Below are positions 12,084 through 23,007 of a stretch of 64,000 nucleotides of DNA, piece by piece; position 1 is the first letter of the stretch; the number at the start of each line of letters is the position of its first letter. This DNA comes from Termitomyces sp. T153 (lineage: Eukaryota > Basidiomycota > Agaricomycetes > Agaricales > Lyophyllaceae), in the NCBI GenBank assembly GCA_018296165.2, contig JACKQL020000017.1, positions 434,001-498,000 on the forward strand, read 5' to 3'. A program made the position numbers and the translations under genes. Under the pieces are notes generated by a model. The model was given only the letters and a program-made list of their open reading frames with translations. It ran no database searches and had not been told where the DNA came from.

Positions 12084-15000
12084 CTAGCTGAAAGTATCCG
12101 AAGAGTGTGTTATATGATCAACGCTCGTTATATACGTTCCCCATTCATTGAGTCTTCTTAGATTATGCTCGTGAGTTCAAGCAGTCTCGTAAGAGCAAAA
12201 TCACATACTTAAATCCCGTTGGTGCAGTTGACCACATTGTCCAAGTATCGTTATCCATAAGGGGTGTCCCATTCCGTGGCGATGAATCAAATTCTGAGGT
12301 TAGTGGCACAGTAGATAACATTAAAGTTTGCGAAGAAGTTTGCGAAGTGTTATACGAACCCCATCTAGGCTCAGAGTAACCAGTTGTTTGTGGGATTGCG
12401 CTGTTTGGGACAGAGAGAGAATCAATGGAAGAAAGTGTTTCATCCAAACCTCTTGAGGAAGTGGATGTCTGGAAACCCGATGCACGTCTCGGTCGCTTGT
12501 ACGACTCTGAGAAATTGAACTGCCCGTAGACAGGGAGCCGGCCCAATTCATTTCCATACATGGGCAGATTAAAGCTCAAAGGCTGCACAGAGAAAGATGC
12601 AGGCCCTGAAGGTATCTCAGTCTGGATGGGGTGCAATCCAACAGCTTCGTGATGTTGCTTTGGGGATTTGGCGTACGAGTCTCTCGGGCGTTTGTGTCCA
12701 GCAGTTGTTTCGGTCGTAGAAGTACCGTCTGAAAAAGTAAGATCTCCAGCAATTGCCAAGTTGACAAGAATATCCCTGTCAAACGGTTGAAACGTCTCGC
12801 TCATAGAAGTAAAGATCAGCTTACCGATACCGTCCAGCAGAATACCATCTGAAGGGCAAGCTGAGTCATGAAAAACCGAAAACGCTCTTTACTTACGTTG
12901 CCTCGCACGCCTTCAAGATATTGAGACAACGTTGAACATCGTCAATTTCACGTTTAGGATGAGGTGCTACCCCCAACCTTTTCCCACTCCAGATATTTAG
13001 GAGCAGGACGACTGTAGATGTGAATGCAGTGATCTGAGCGAAGTGTCAAACATGAGTACACGATATGCGAATTGAAAGACATACAAGTAAGGTCGGTAAG
13101 GGTAATGCTGTTCTGCTCTGGATATCGAGCACATGACAACATGACCGCGCAGCGTTTGTGCAGATAGCCAGTGAAGGAAATGTGTTGATTGATTTATTCC
13201 GAAAAGAAGGGATGAAAGGCCGATGGACAAATATCTGGAGATGGTAGTATGTGGCATATAGGGTAGCTGACTGCTGCAAAAATAATTTATTCTTAGATGT
13301 TGGGTCCCATCGCACTAGACGAGTCATGAGGACCTATCATGAGTAAGTTAGAGACGAACAGACGATGATCAGGAACAGAATCCATCCAATCATTCAACTT
13401 GGAGTCGAGATCCATAATAATGTTTTGATCTGTACATGTCGGCGCTTGACCGATGATATGTCTTTTCACTGGATACTGGTAATATTAAGGTGATTTTCTT
13501 CTCAGCGCTTGCAAAGGTAGAAGTTGATGGCCTTACAAGTGCTCGCATGGCATACGCTAGAATGTTCATCAGCTTTATGTAACAAATAAAGTAGGCGATC
13601 GAGGACGGTATGTCGGGTGGTTGCTTGAATGCACGAGAAGTGTCCGAGAGCTCCCAAAATTCATCGTCACACTCCATCGGCAGATCCACATCATGGCTAA
13701 AAATATATGATATGTTTGGATCATGAAGCTATTAATCCAGATAAACTTACTCATCCACTTGTAAGACACACTGCCGGCCAGAAAAGGAGCTCAGAAGACG
13801 ATCAAGAGAATTAAGTACCCTGTAACTCAACCATTAAGTCTATGTTGGAGTTCAAAGAAGTGACAACTAACCAAAAAGCACGCTTCCAAAGTTCGTCTTC
13901 AACTGTGGGTGCCTTCAATGTCCTGCGTCTATGGGCTCCTACTTCTTGTGCCATTCGCAAGGCTGTTCCAAGCTCCGTCCAACATCCCTGAGCGGTTTCA
14001 CTAGATGATGCAAACAAGACAGAAAGCTAGTAGAAGATTTGCTTTGTTCAGAACCCCTGAATCAGAAGGAGGATTGAACATACTGCGAAATTCTGCAGCT
14101 CTCTCAATGAAGGGGGGGGGGAATGAAAGACCTGCGGATGACTGAAACCTGTTCAAACCACTTCCATCCAGCTGAATGGGTTGATGTCGTTCCATCGTAA
14201 AGAACACGTGGATCATCAGAGTACTGTGAGCCGAGGGCACACACGAGCAAAAGTGTAGCCCCGAATAATGGATCTTGAGTGTGTAAGCCCTCTGCAACAG
14301 ATCTCTCGAAGGTAGGTCGATGAAAAAGAGGGAAAAAGGGATGAATTGTCTCGAAGAATAGAGTCACAAGAGACGTAAGCAGTTCCTCCTCCGGAAAACG
14401 GTAAACTGGAAATGCCGGTGTCCGAAATCGTTCTGGGTGCCACTAGCGTGTCATTGAGTTAACAAGCGTCTGTCTTTCGCAGGTGAAGATCTCACTTTAG
14501 GACAAAGCCAGAAGTGTGACCGCTGGCCCTCCATAATGCGGGGTTGTGACACTTTGCCCACGTATTCGCTTTGAATGTCCAACGCTGTTTGAACTAACTG
14601 GTAACCACTGAATGCCTTTTTCAGTCGAGGTAAAGAGGAACTGACGGTTGATTCGCACCTCGACTTGCCGAAAAAACGGCCTTGAGGAGGGTCCACATGC
14701 AGTCTCTTCAATTTGCCAATCAGCTCTTCTTCCTGGAGATCCGTGTCGTTCCTAGGTAACAAAGAGGGTTCTGAGGGCGTTTCAATGTCATTTATGTCTT
14801 CTAGTTCCTGAGCCAAATCGGCCTTAGGCATTAACTGTACAAAATTGATTAACCAACGTCGTCGGTAAAAGGAAACCATTAGCCCACACCTTGGTGAGTA
14901 ACTTCTCCATTTTCTCGAGTCTAACCTCCAAGCTCTCGACATATCTTAAACGACGAAAATGTCAGACCCTAGGTATCTTCAGAGAGTATGAGAGTATGTT

Positions 15001-15395
15001 TTGTACCCTTTAGCTGAGCCAAGCGTCTGCACCCTATTATAATAGTGTGAAGGAGAATGATGTTGCAGAGCTCACTTTCGACACTTCCTTATGTGTACAC
15101 TCTAATGAGTATTGTGTACAGTTGCTACATCGATTGTCTGGCATTTCTGCACTATCGCCTTCGTACGTCTGGTCAGCTGTCTGCGAGTCACAACCAAAGA
15201 AAGCTGCTCACATCGAACTACATAACACATTTTTTTTAATCAACATCAGGAATAGCGAGGGGCGGCTAGGTCAAGATACGCCAACGCACTCTTCTTTCTC
15301 TTGCAATGATCGCATGCACCAGGCGTTCTTCGTTTCTTGACAGGCTGGGATCGGGACGTATTCTCGGGGTTGGATAACTGAGAAATGGGCGCCAT
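12084..15395 (-). CDS. Zn2Cys6 / Fungal_trans transcription factor (frameshifted at a C10 run)
   Basis: A many-exon minus-strand gene. The start ATG at 15395 opens MAPISQLSNPENTS. Exons 15395-15290, 15217-15212 (6 nt), 15158-15076, 15026-15007, 14944-14890, 14834-14496 and one from 14442 on keep frame. Cysteines 28, 31, 38, 48, 51 and 58 give CX2CX6CX9CX2CX6C, a textbook zinc cluster. It is followed by a linker-coiled coil (YVESLEVRLEKMEKLL) and the fungal-specific regulatory domain, with LVTLFFETIHPFFPLFHRPTF near 14350, AQEVGAHRRR near 13920 and HLQIFVHRPFIPSF near 13210. The last intron joins 12209 to 12156 and the stop is at 12084-12086. A G10 run at 14112-14121 (C10 in sense) breaks the frame; eight or eleven bases would restore it. 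So the gene is either a pseudogene or carries a base-count error. It should act as a nuclear DNA-binding regulator of unknown targets. Confidence 0.85.
15212..15217 (-). other. 6-nt micro-exon of the zinc cluster gene
   Basis: Sense TTCGAT, flanked by tatgtag on the 5' side and gtgagc on the 3' side. Phase-1 junctions on both sides make it supply Ile-Arg plus the first base of the third cluster cysteine. Without it the CX2CX6C spacing fails. Introns of 72 nt (15218-15289) and 53 nt (15159-15211) flank it. Confidence 0.8.
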
Positions 15396-15592
15396 ATGCA
15401 AGAGAATGAATGAGATGATTCACTCGACTTGGACCGAACTTTTTCAATGATTCGTAGTGTCAAGTAATGGCATTAGAGAGCGATGTCTCCCATGCTATTA
15501 TATATTCAAGAGCCGAATCGTTTAAGGCACGCAACAAGCATAAACATATGGCTTACTCATTGTCCAAAACGCGGACAGCGATATGTCTGGAC

Positions 15593-15630
15593 GAGCTACG
15601 CCCCGTGCCTTCGGCACGGGCCTGTAGCTC
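15593..15630. repeat. long hairpin at the Helitron end
   Basis: A near-perfect inverted repeat: gagctac pairs with gtagctc, and inside it cccgtgcc pairs with ggcacggg around a short loop. On the Helitron sense (minus) strand it lies downstream of the helicase gene, where a Helitron 3'-terminal hairpin is expected. I could not identify a clear CTRR terminus after it, so the exact end is open. Confidence 0.6.
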
Positions 15631-15631
15631 T

Positions 15632-15866
15632 TGCTTCATCCCAGACCCAACCTCACTTCGTTCGGTTAGGTCCTCGATATTCTACTCAATGCTTCATCCC
15701 AGACCCAACCTCACTTCGTTTGGTTAGGTCCTCAATATTCTAAACTTAATGCTTCATCCCAGACCCAACCTCACTTTGTTCGGTTAGGTCTTTGTATTTC
15801 TAACTCAATGCTTTATCCCAGACCCAACCTCACTTTGTTTAGTTAGGTCTTTGTATTTTGTTGACC
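15632..15866. repeat. four-copy, about 59-bp tandem repeat
   Basis: Copies start at 15632, 15690, 15750 and 15809, each opening tgcttcatcccagaccc (the fourth tgctttatccc). Each carries a small internal inverted repeat, CCAACC...GGTTAGG. The array adjoins the terminal hairpin and probably belongs to the Helitron 3' region. CpG content falls from copy 1 to copy 4. Confidence 0.9.
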
Positions 15867-16030
15867 AAGTGTTGCTTTTCTCTTACAATTCAATACACTG
15901 AGATTTCATCTATAAACCAATCATGTATCTATATTACATTATTAACAAAATACTACAATGTCCACTGGTATATATTAGAGATGCTGAAAATTATAAAAGT
16001 TAGTATTAACCAACCAATTATTTAAACTGT

Positions 16031-16172
16031 CACACTTACATTTGTAAACCATTAAGAATATCTATACTACATGGTCCAGCTATAGACATTAGGTGCTGAA
16101 GTTCATAGAAGTTAGCAATTTCTTGCTTGAATCCAACAAAACTCACACTTACATTTGTAAACCATTCAAGAT
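16031..16172. repeat. degenerate 114-bp tandem repeat
   Basis: The phrase cacttacatttgtaaacca occurs at about 16034 and again at about 16148, with related sequence between and before them. The second copy includes the last codons of the Helitron gene, so the gene's 3' end has been duplicated downstream. Confidence 0.6.
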
Positions 16173-19100
16173 TTCCTGATAGACAATATTTGCAGTCTTT
16201 CTTGATGTGTTTTCTGGGTCCAAGATGACTTTGATATGATCTCCTGATGTGCACCGAGAGAGTGCAACATAAAGTTGGCCATGCGAAAAAACTCCTGATC
16301 AAAGGTCCAATCCAACATGCTTGACTGATTGACCCTGAGACTTGTTGATTGTCATAGCAAAGGCCAATCAAACTGGGAATTGTCTTCTGCGCAATGGAAT
16401 TGGCAAATCCTCTTCAGAGACATCCATGTTGATTCTTGGAATCAAAACAATCGATCCTGCAAACTTGGCATCTCCACTGATGATCCGACATCTGAGAACT
16501 CTAGTGCTGATGTGGGTGACAATCATTCTTGTCCCATTGCAAAGTCCTTTAGTTGTATCCAGATTCCTGAGCAGCATGACAGGAACACCAATCTTTAGAG
16601 CCAATTTAGCTAAAGGCAAATTACTGGCTTTCAAAGAGTTGAGGTATTCCATTGGATACAATGTCAGGTCATTAACATTTCCATCATTAGACATGACAGA
16701 GTCTGCACTCTGCATAACCTTCTCTTCTCCTAGATATTTCTGTAGAACCTCTGAGTTGATATCCTCTATATCAGAGTTCTTGCCAGAAAGAATGGTTCGG
16801 TCCAGATAATACTGATCATCTTGATAGTGATTAATATGAGGATAAGTGGAAGAGATTAATCCTTTGATAGAACTGTCATCACAGATCATAGTCACAGGAA
16901 GTTGTACTGTTTCTCCAGGCCCAAGGTTTTTTCCAGCACCAACATCCAATAACCAAGCTGCATGAGCAATGTTATCAGGAGTCTGATTCAATCTCATGTT
17001 TTGAACCAAGTAGTGGACTTGAATCTGATCCCAAAGTCTTCCCCTTTTGAGTGAAGCAGCAATCATCTGCTGCCTGAGTCCTCATTGGATAACTGGGAGA
17101 GTTTGCCTAAAATCTCCTCCAAACACCACAGTCACTCCACCAAAAGGAACATCCTTCTCTAGGATGTCTCTAAACCCTTGATCCACAGAGTCAATGGCAT
17201 TTTTGTGTTGCATTGGGACTTCATCCCAGATGACAACTTTGGTCTGGAGTAAGAGTTGAGACAACTGAGTTCCTCTTTTGATATTGGCAATGGATGTATC
17301 CAAAGCAGGAATGGGGATTTTGAACCTTGAATGTGCAGTTCTACCACCCTCCAGCAATAAGGCAGCAATCCCAGATGATGCTACACATAATGCCACATCT
17401 TTATTGGACCGAACAGCAGAAGCCAAAGTGTTGCACACAAATGTTTTGCCACATCCACCTGCACTGTGAATGAATATCATCTTGCCCAAGTTGTTGTCCA
17501 CAGAGTCCATAACTTCATTGAAGGCCCCCAGTTGTTCACCATTAAACCTGGCCTTGTTTTCATCCACCCTTCTCTTCAACTCTTCAACATTATAATCTGT
17601 TTCTTCTTGCAAAAGCCTATTTCCTGAAATCATTTAATCAGTATCAATGTCAACTCTTTATACAATGTCCAACTTGCCTGGAATCACATTCCAAACTTGT
17701 TGGGGTTCTGGCATGTTTGGAAAGTCTTGAAGAGTCTTGCCAAAATTCTTCAGATTATCATTGATTAGATAAAGGCCATAGTCATAGACATCTTCATCAG
17801 TAAAGACTCTGTCCCTGTACTGCCTGATATTCTCCAATCTGTGTTGAAGATCATCACAAATGGAGTGCTTGAATTCGTCCCATAGAGCCTCTGGAGTGGT
17901 AGGAGCACAGTGGAATACGATAGTGCAAAAGAGCTGTCTGAGAGCTGATCCTGATTGGATTGAAGCAGCTTCAGCAAGACACTGCCTCTATTCTGCATCA
18001 TCTTCTAGAAGACCAAGGGCCTTGCATGCCTCCTTGTAAGTAGGATAAGTGTGGCCATTGACTGTCCTGAGATCAGCCCATGATGTTGCATTGGTCACAA
18101 CTGTCAGGAGCATCCTAAGGTAGAACCTTTCTCCCTGTTGAGGTGAAGCAAAGTACATCCTCCCAATAGCTGTTCCTCTCTGCCTCTCCTTCCAGGTCCT
18201 TTTGGAAGCTTCATAGACAAACTTGGTTGGAAAGCTCTGATAAGTGGTGTTGTTATTAGGGAATCTGGCATTGGCTTCAAACCAAGCAGTGAGTGAAGTC
18301 TTGTTTGCATTAGGCCTAGCAGCTACCATCTCCAAAGGTTCATTATCCTGAAAGTAGACTTCATGTTGGCCCTCCAAATGCACAGGTAATTGATATACAG
18401 GGGGATATTCTCCATGCATGTTGAATTCAAAGATGTGCCAGCAAGCCTCAGGTGCAGAGATGTATCTGGCATCCAAGTGTTCCTTGATTTCATCCCTCTG
18501 GTCCATCTGCTCTCCAGCAATCTCCAAAGTTGTCCTATCATGGCCTTTGTAGATGTACTTGTGAATGTACTTGATGGCTTCTACTGAAGCACAGACCTCC
18601 ACATTGATGTGACATTTGTACTTGGCTGAGAGATAAGGGTTGTATGGAACAACATCTTGATTATCATAACAATGACCATTCTTTTCAAAGAAGCAGCCAT
18701 TGTCAGGCCTGGCATATTGAGGATAGCCATTATCTCCATACTGAGTAGCCTCTTGGAATTCCTTTGGGTATTTCTTGGAACATTTGCCATCTACCATGCA
18801 CTTAGCATTGGGTTTGGCAGCTCCACATGGACCATGGACCATGTTGGCAGTAACAACCTGACAACAAAGATAAGTAACTAAATTCAGGATTCAAACAAAG
18901 CCAATACCTGATACAATTGAGGCTGAGTGACTGGATCTGGAATCTGAGCAGAGACAATGGAATCCACATCAGGTGCATCCTTGATCCTGTGATGGCGATG
19001 GAAAAAGATCAAGATGTGCATATGTGGAAGTCCTCTCTTTTGGAATTCAATGGTATGAACATAAGCCACACAGCTGCCAAAGAGACCTTCCTTGATCTCC

Positions 19101-21796
19101 TTTACCACAGCATTTTTCTTGAGTTCAAAAACTCTGGCAACAATATCAGGTTGATCAGCAGCTGTTTGCTTCTTCCCATTGACTGCAGGTTCCTTCAAGA
19201 GAGCTTCTTCAATTTCTGACCACTTTGGATTGGCAGTCATAGTCAAGAAGAGGTCAGGTTTTCCAAAATTTCTGCAGATAGCCATAGAGTCCTGGAATAA
19301 TTGCTGCATCTGTCGATCACTTCCAGTATGGGAGGATGGGAGGATAACATGTCAGCTTTGTGGGGTGACTTGTTCATCTCCAGCAGCAGCATCCACTACT
19401 CCCTGATAAACTTCAGCTCTGATCTTCTTCTGATTGTGTCGAATCCAATTCAACTTGTTTTGTTCAGTGGAAGCCCATGCATCTACAACATATTGTTGAA
19501 ATAGCCTCCCACTCCAGAGTAATGGTGCATTGAATTCCAAAGTCCTTTGCTGCAGCCTGTATGCATAATATGCTGTTTGGGTGACCTTTGCTGATCTTTG
19601 TTGATTCTGTGGTCCAAAATGAGAGCGAATGTTGGTGTGAAATCCAGGCTGTCCAGTGGGAAAGATGATGGTATAATGCAATGGAGTGTAATATGGGTGC
19701 AAGTGACTGATCTGCTTCAATTGACCTCCATGCAAGTGCAAGACTATATCATGATCATTTGATCGCTCTTCTGAGCCATCTCCTGGAATTACAGCTGCAA
19801 CTCCCTCCTGTTCATTAGGGTCATTATAGTGTCGAGGATCTCCAAAATCAGCTGTAAGCTTGACAGAAAGCCTTTGTGGTTGGCCTTCTGGAACTTCTCC
19901 CATGATCTGCCTGGCCTGCTTGTATAAGCCAATGAAGGGATTGACTCTAGCAAGCATATCCTGCAAAGAGGCCATTATCTGAGGATCAAGCCTGGGATTG
20001 TTCTGTTGATGAAAAGCCAATTGCTGATTGTGATCATAAAAGTAGAGCTGTGCATATACAGGCAGATTGCCTTCAATAGGAAGCAAGGCACCTGTCAAAT
20101 AATGTAGTTCTCCATTGATCCTAAAGCTGTATGGTCCAGGTGCATTGGTAATAGCATGGTCAATTTTGACTCCCAAAGATGTGAATGCAAAGGCTGCATT
20201 GTATTGACAGATTGATGTTTTAAAGGTGTTAGAGAGAGGATGATGCCCATAGAGCAGGTTCAGTAAATCTGCTGGAGCATCTTGAAGCCTGGGCAAATTT
20301 ACTTGGCCTTGTAAGCAGCACATGCCAAACTTTGGGCTGTTTCTAGTAGACTTGGTGAGCTTTTCAGCATCAAAATGTAAAGCTTGGCAGTGTGGACATA
20401 TAACAGTCATAGGACCAAGATAGTGTGGAGAGTATTCAACCAAGTAAGGTTGCCTTCCTCTTGGAACAGGCTGAATAGGACCAAGCTGTGGTGGAATAGG
20501 AAGTCCAAGGGGAGGCTCTGGTTCTTCTGCTGGTATATTTTTAGCAGGATTTTCTGGTTGTGGTGGATCATTGGGTAGGGCAGGGTCCAAGTCTTCTGCA
20601 GGTCTCTGTTGAGCAGGATCAACATATTCCAAGCCATCATCAGAAGACATGTCATCCTGAGGACCCAATGGATCATCAAGAGGAGGATCCAATTGCTCTG
20701 CTAGTTGATGTTGAGCAGGATCAACATATTCCAAGTCATCTTCAGAAGGTATATCATTCTGAGGATCCAAATCATTGAAATCCTCTTCCAGATCAGCTTC
20801 ATGTTGCTGTTCCCAACCTTGAAAGATTCTTTGAGCCATAGCTGCATTCAAAGGCCTATGTTCAGGATTCAGATCAATATGCTATTGAACTTTGTTAATT
20901 AAAGTAGCATCTTGAAGTAGTCTTGAACTGACCTCTGCTCTGAATAGCTCTTCTTCCTGCCTTGCTCTTTCCTGTCTTTCCTGGCTCAAGATAGCTAATG
21001 CCTGCTGCCTGTCCTGCTCTTGTCTCAGCCTTTGTTGCTCTTCTAATACAGCCAATGCTTGTTTATGTCTGATCTGGTAGTTTTCCATCTCCTGAGCAAC
21101 ATTAGGAGCAGGGGGAGGTGGAGCAGGTCTGATTCTTCTAAGTGCAGGAGCAGGTAGAAGAGGCACCATTCTGAGTATAGGATGCTGTAAAGGAGCATTC
21201 CATCCTTCAGGCAAAATAGTTTGAGGAATGATCACTGTAGGTTGAGCAATAGTGGGCTGATTGAGCCTATTGTCCCTTCCATGTACAACAGATAGAGATG
21301 GCATCATGATGGGCATAGAATTCTCCATAGGAACTTTTCTCACTCTTCTAAGTGGAGGAGCAGGTGGAGGAGGCACCATTCTAGGAATGGGATTCTGTAA
21401 AGGAGCATCCCATCCTTCAGGCAAAACAGTTTCAGGGATCACTATGGAAAATGGATCAGCAGCAGCAACTGGCTGCCTAATAGGTCTTCCTGAAGAGCTA
21501 GAAGTGGTGGCTATAGCTTGGTGATTAAGCCTCAAACCCTCAGATCCCATACCGCCAGATCCCATAGATTGATTAATACCCCCAGTTCCCATACCCCCAG
21601 GCCCAAATTGAAGTGGTGGAACAACCACAGTATTGATCTGTTCCAAAGATCTATTGTTTCTATTTGCTCGACAATTGTCAGGATCTGTCATTTGTAACTG
21701 TTCAAATCTCATTTGATTCCTAGCTTGTTGCCTTTGGCTTTCAGGAGTAGTAGGTGGTTGCCTATAACATCCATTGTTAAGCAATTTAACAGTCAA
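16149..21796 (-). pseudogene. Helitron Rep-Pif1 helicase, inactivated
   Basis: Read on the minus strand. A proline/glutamine-rich N-terminal part (21796-20882) continues into an acidic segment, a cysteine motif PHCQALHFDAEKL and the Helitron_like_N region. The HUH Rep signature is visible as GLPHMHILIFF near 19035, and the Rep tyrosine segment as YIHKYIYKGHD near 18560. The Pif1-type helicase has Walker A GGCGKTFVCN near 17450, IWDEVPM near 17215 and a C-terminal [14 protein letters not shown] near 16260. Introns are apparent near 18843-18900 and 17634-17695. In-frame stops occur at about 20883 (TAG), 19352 (TGA), 17996 (TAG, probably from Trp), 17082 (TGA), 16368 (TGA) and 16314 (TGA). Most of the TGA codons stand where Arg is expected. 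It is therefore non-autonomous now. Confidence 0.88.
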
Positions 21797-22272
21797 AAAC
21801 CATTAAAATTGACTTGCATGATGAGATATTTGATGTATCAATAGCTCAATGTGGTTAAGGAGTTACTAATAAGCTTGTTAGTCAACATCAATCAATCAAT
21901 AGATGTGACAAAACATACTTTGTTGTGTGGCCTCCTTTCCACAACTTCGGAAATGCCCATTGTTTGGTCATCTTGTGTCAAAAAATGCATGAGGCATGAA
22001 AAACAGTGTCCACTAAATCGCGTTTGGCCTGTTTCACACATGCAGGCTATTTGGCATGTTTTACACATGGTCAAAAGATAGTATATATTCAGTAAAGTTG
22101 TATACTATAATTTTTTTTGGAAAAAATCTGTTCCAAGTGCAAAAAACAGCCAAGCTGCCCAAAAAGGAAGGTTCTTGGTCAGCAGCTGACAAATTTTAGT
22201 CAGCACAATCCAAAGTCATCACATATATTGAGCGCACAGCCACTTTCCCAGGAGTCGTCCCATATATTATAG
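21797..22272. other. spacer between Helitron and Ngaro-like element
   Basis: AT-rich sequence without a supportable gene. It probably includes the undefined Helitron 5' end. CpG reappears only after about 22225. Confidence 0.4.
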
Positions 22273-22434
22273 ATTAATTCGAGGTTGATTCTTAGAGGCG
22301 ATTTTGAGATAAGAGCGTTTAAGTAATTTTCGCGTGTGTTGCGGGAAAGAGATCTATTTCTTGAGTCCTGATGTTCTCGAGGGCCGGCTCTCCTCCCGAG
22401 GGAGAGAGAAGCCGAGACTCAAGCTAACTACGAG
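22273..22434 (-). repeat. Ngaro repeat B2
   Basis: Matches 22855-23007 over about 155 bp, from attaatt[c/t]gaggttgattc to gagactcaagc. Several differences are CG here versus TG there. Confidence 0.9.
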
Positions 22435-22542
22435 GGACTAGTGAAAAGGGGAAACGAGTAGAGAGATTGAAGACGTGAGTATAGTAAGAAAGATGGTAGA
22501 CTGGAATGACTGGAATGAAAGAAAGAGGGATGGTGGGCGGGA

Positions 22543-22856
22543 CGAAAAGATGCGTGAGGTAATGTGGGCGTACGATCGGACGCGTGGGCGCTGCGAGCGC
22601 AGTGTGAGTCGACGCGTGGGAGTAACTAAAGAAGGGGGGCTTACCTGCGAGCGCAGTGTGAGTCGACGGGGTCATCACTAGCTGCGCTCGCTGGTATATA
22701 TGTAGCGGAAACAATGGAGAGAGAAAACAGTGAGGGTGAATTTAATGAGAATGTGATATAAAGAGAGTGTGATATTGAAAAGGGACAAAGGCGGCAATTT
22801 AATCTGTGCCCAAATTAACTCCGGGCAACCCCTCCACCTCTACTTGCCCGATCCAT
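22543..22856 (-). repeat. Ngaro repeat A2
   Basis: Matches 26775-27091 from gtgaggtaatgtgggc to gatccat. It keeps many CpG sites that are TG or CA in the other copy. A short internal duplication (ctgcgagcgcagtgtgagtc, twice) is present in both copies. Confidence 0.92.
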
Positions 22857-23007
22857 TAATTTGAGGTTGATTCTTAGAGGCGATTTTGAGATAAGAGCGG
22901 TTAAGTAATTTTTGCGTGTGTTGCGGGAAAGATAATGTATTTCTTGAGTCCTGATGTTCTTGAGGGCCGGCTCTCCTCCCGAGGGAGAGAGAAGCTGAGA
23001 CTCAAGC
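22855..23007 (-). repeat. Ngaro repeat B1
   Basis: The copy of B directly downstream of the recombinase gene; see B2 at 22273-22434 for the match. Confidence 0.9.

Larger units (their letters stand above)
15593..21796 (-). mobile_element. Helitron (Rep-helicase rolling-circle transposon)
   Basis: The element comprises a long minus-strand Rep/helicase gene (16149-21796), degenerate direct repeats downstream of it and a terminal hairpin next to a tandem array. The low-coordinate end sits about 200 bp upstream of the transcription factor ATG at 15395. The high-coordinate end is not defined; it lies between 21.8 kb and the start of the Ngaro-like element at 22.27 kb. CpG is strongly depleted across the body. 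Confidence 0.8.

Noticed and set aside
15266..15463. A minus-strand ORF of about 65 codons upstream of the transcription factor.
   Set aside because: It is another frame over exon 1 of the transcription factor gene; the ATG at 15395 in the other frame carries the zinc cluster.
15593..15630. Hammerhead-type ribozyme or rho-independent terminator.
   Set aside because: No hammerhead core is visible and bacterial terminators are not relevant in this eukaryotic context. A Helitron terminal hairpin fits better.
15632..15866. CRISPR array.
   Set aside because: The units are contiguous near-identical repeats without unique spacers, in a fungal genome, and there are no cas genes.
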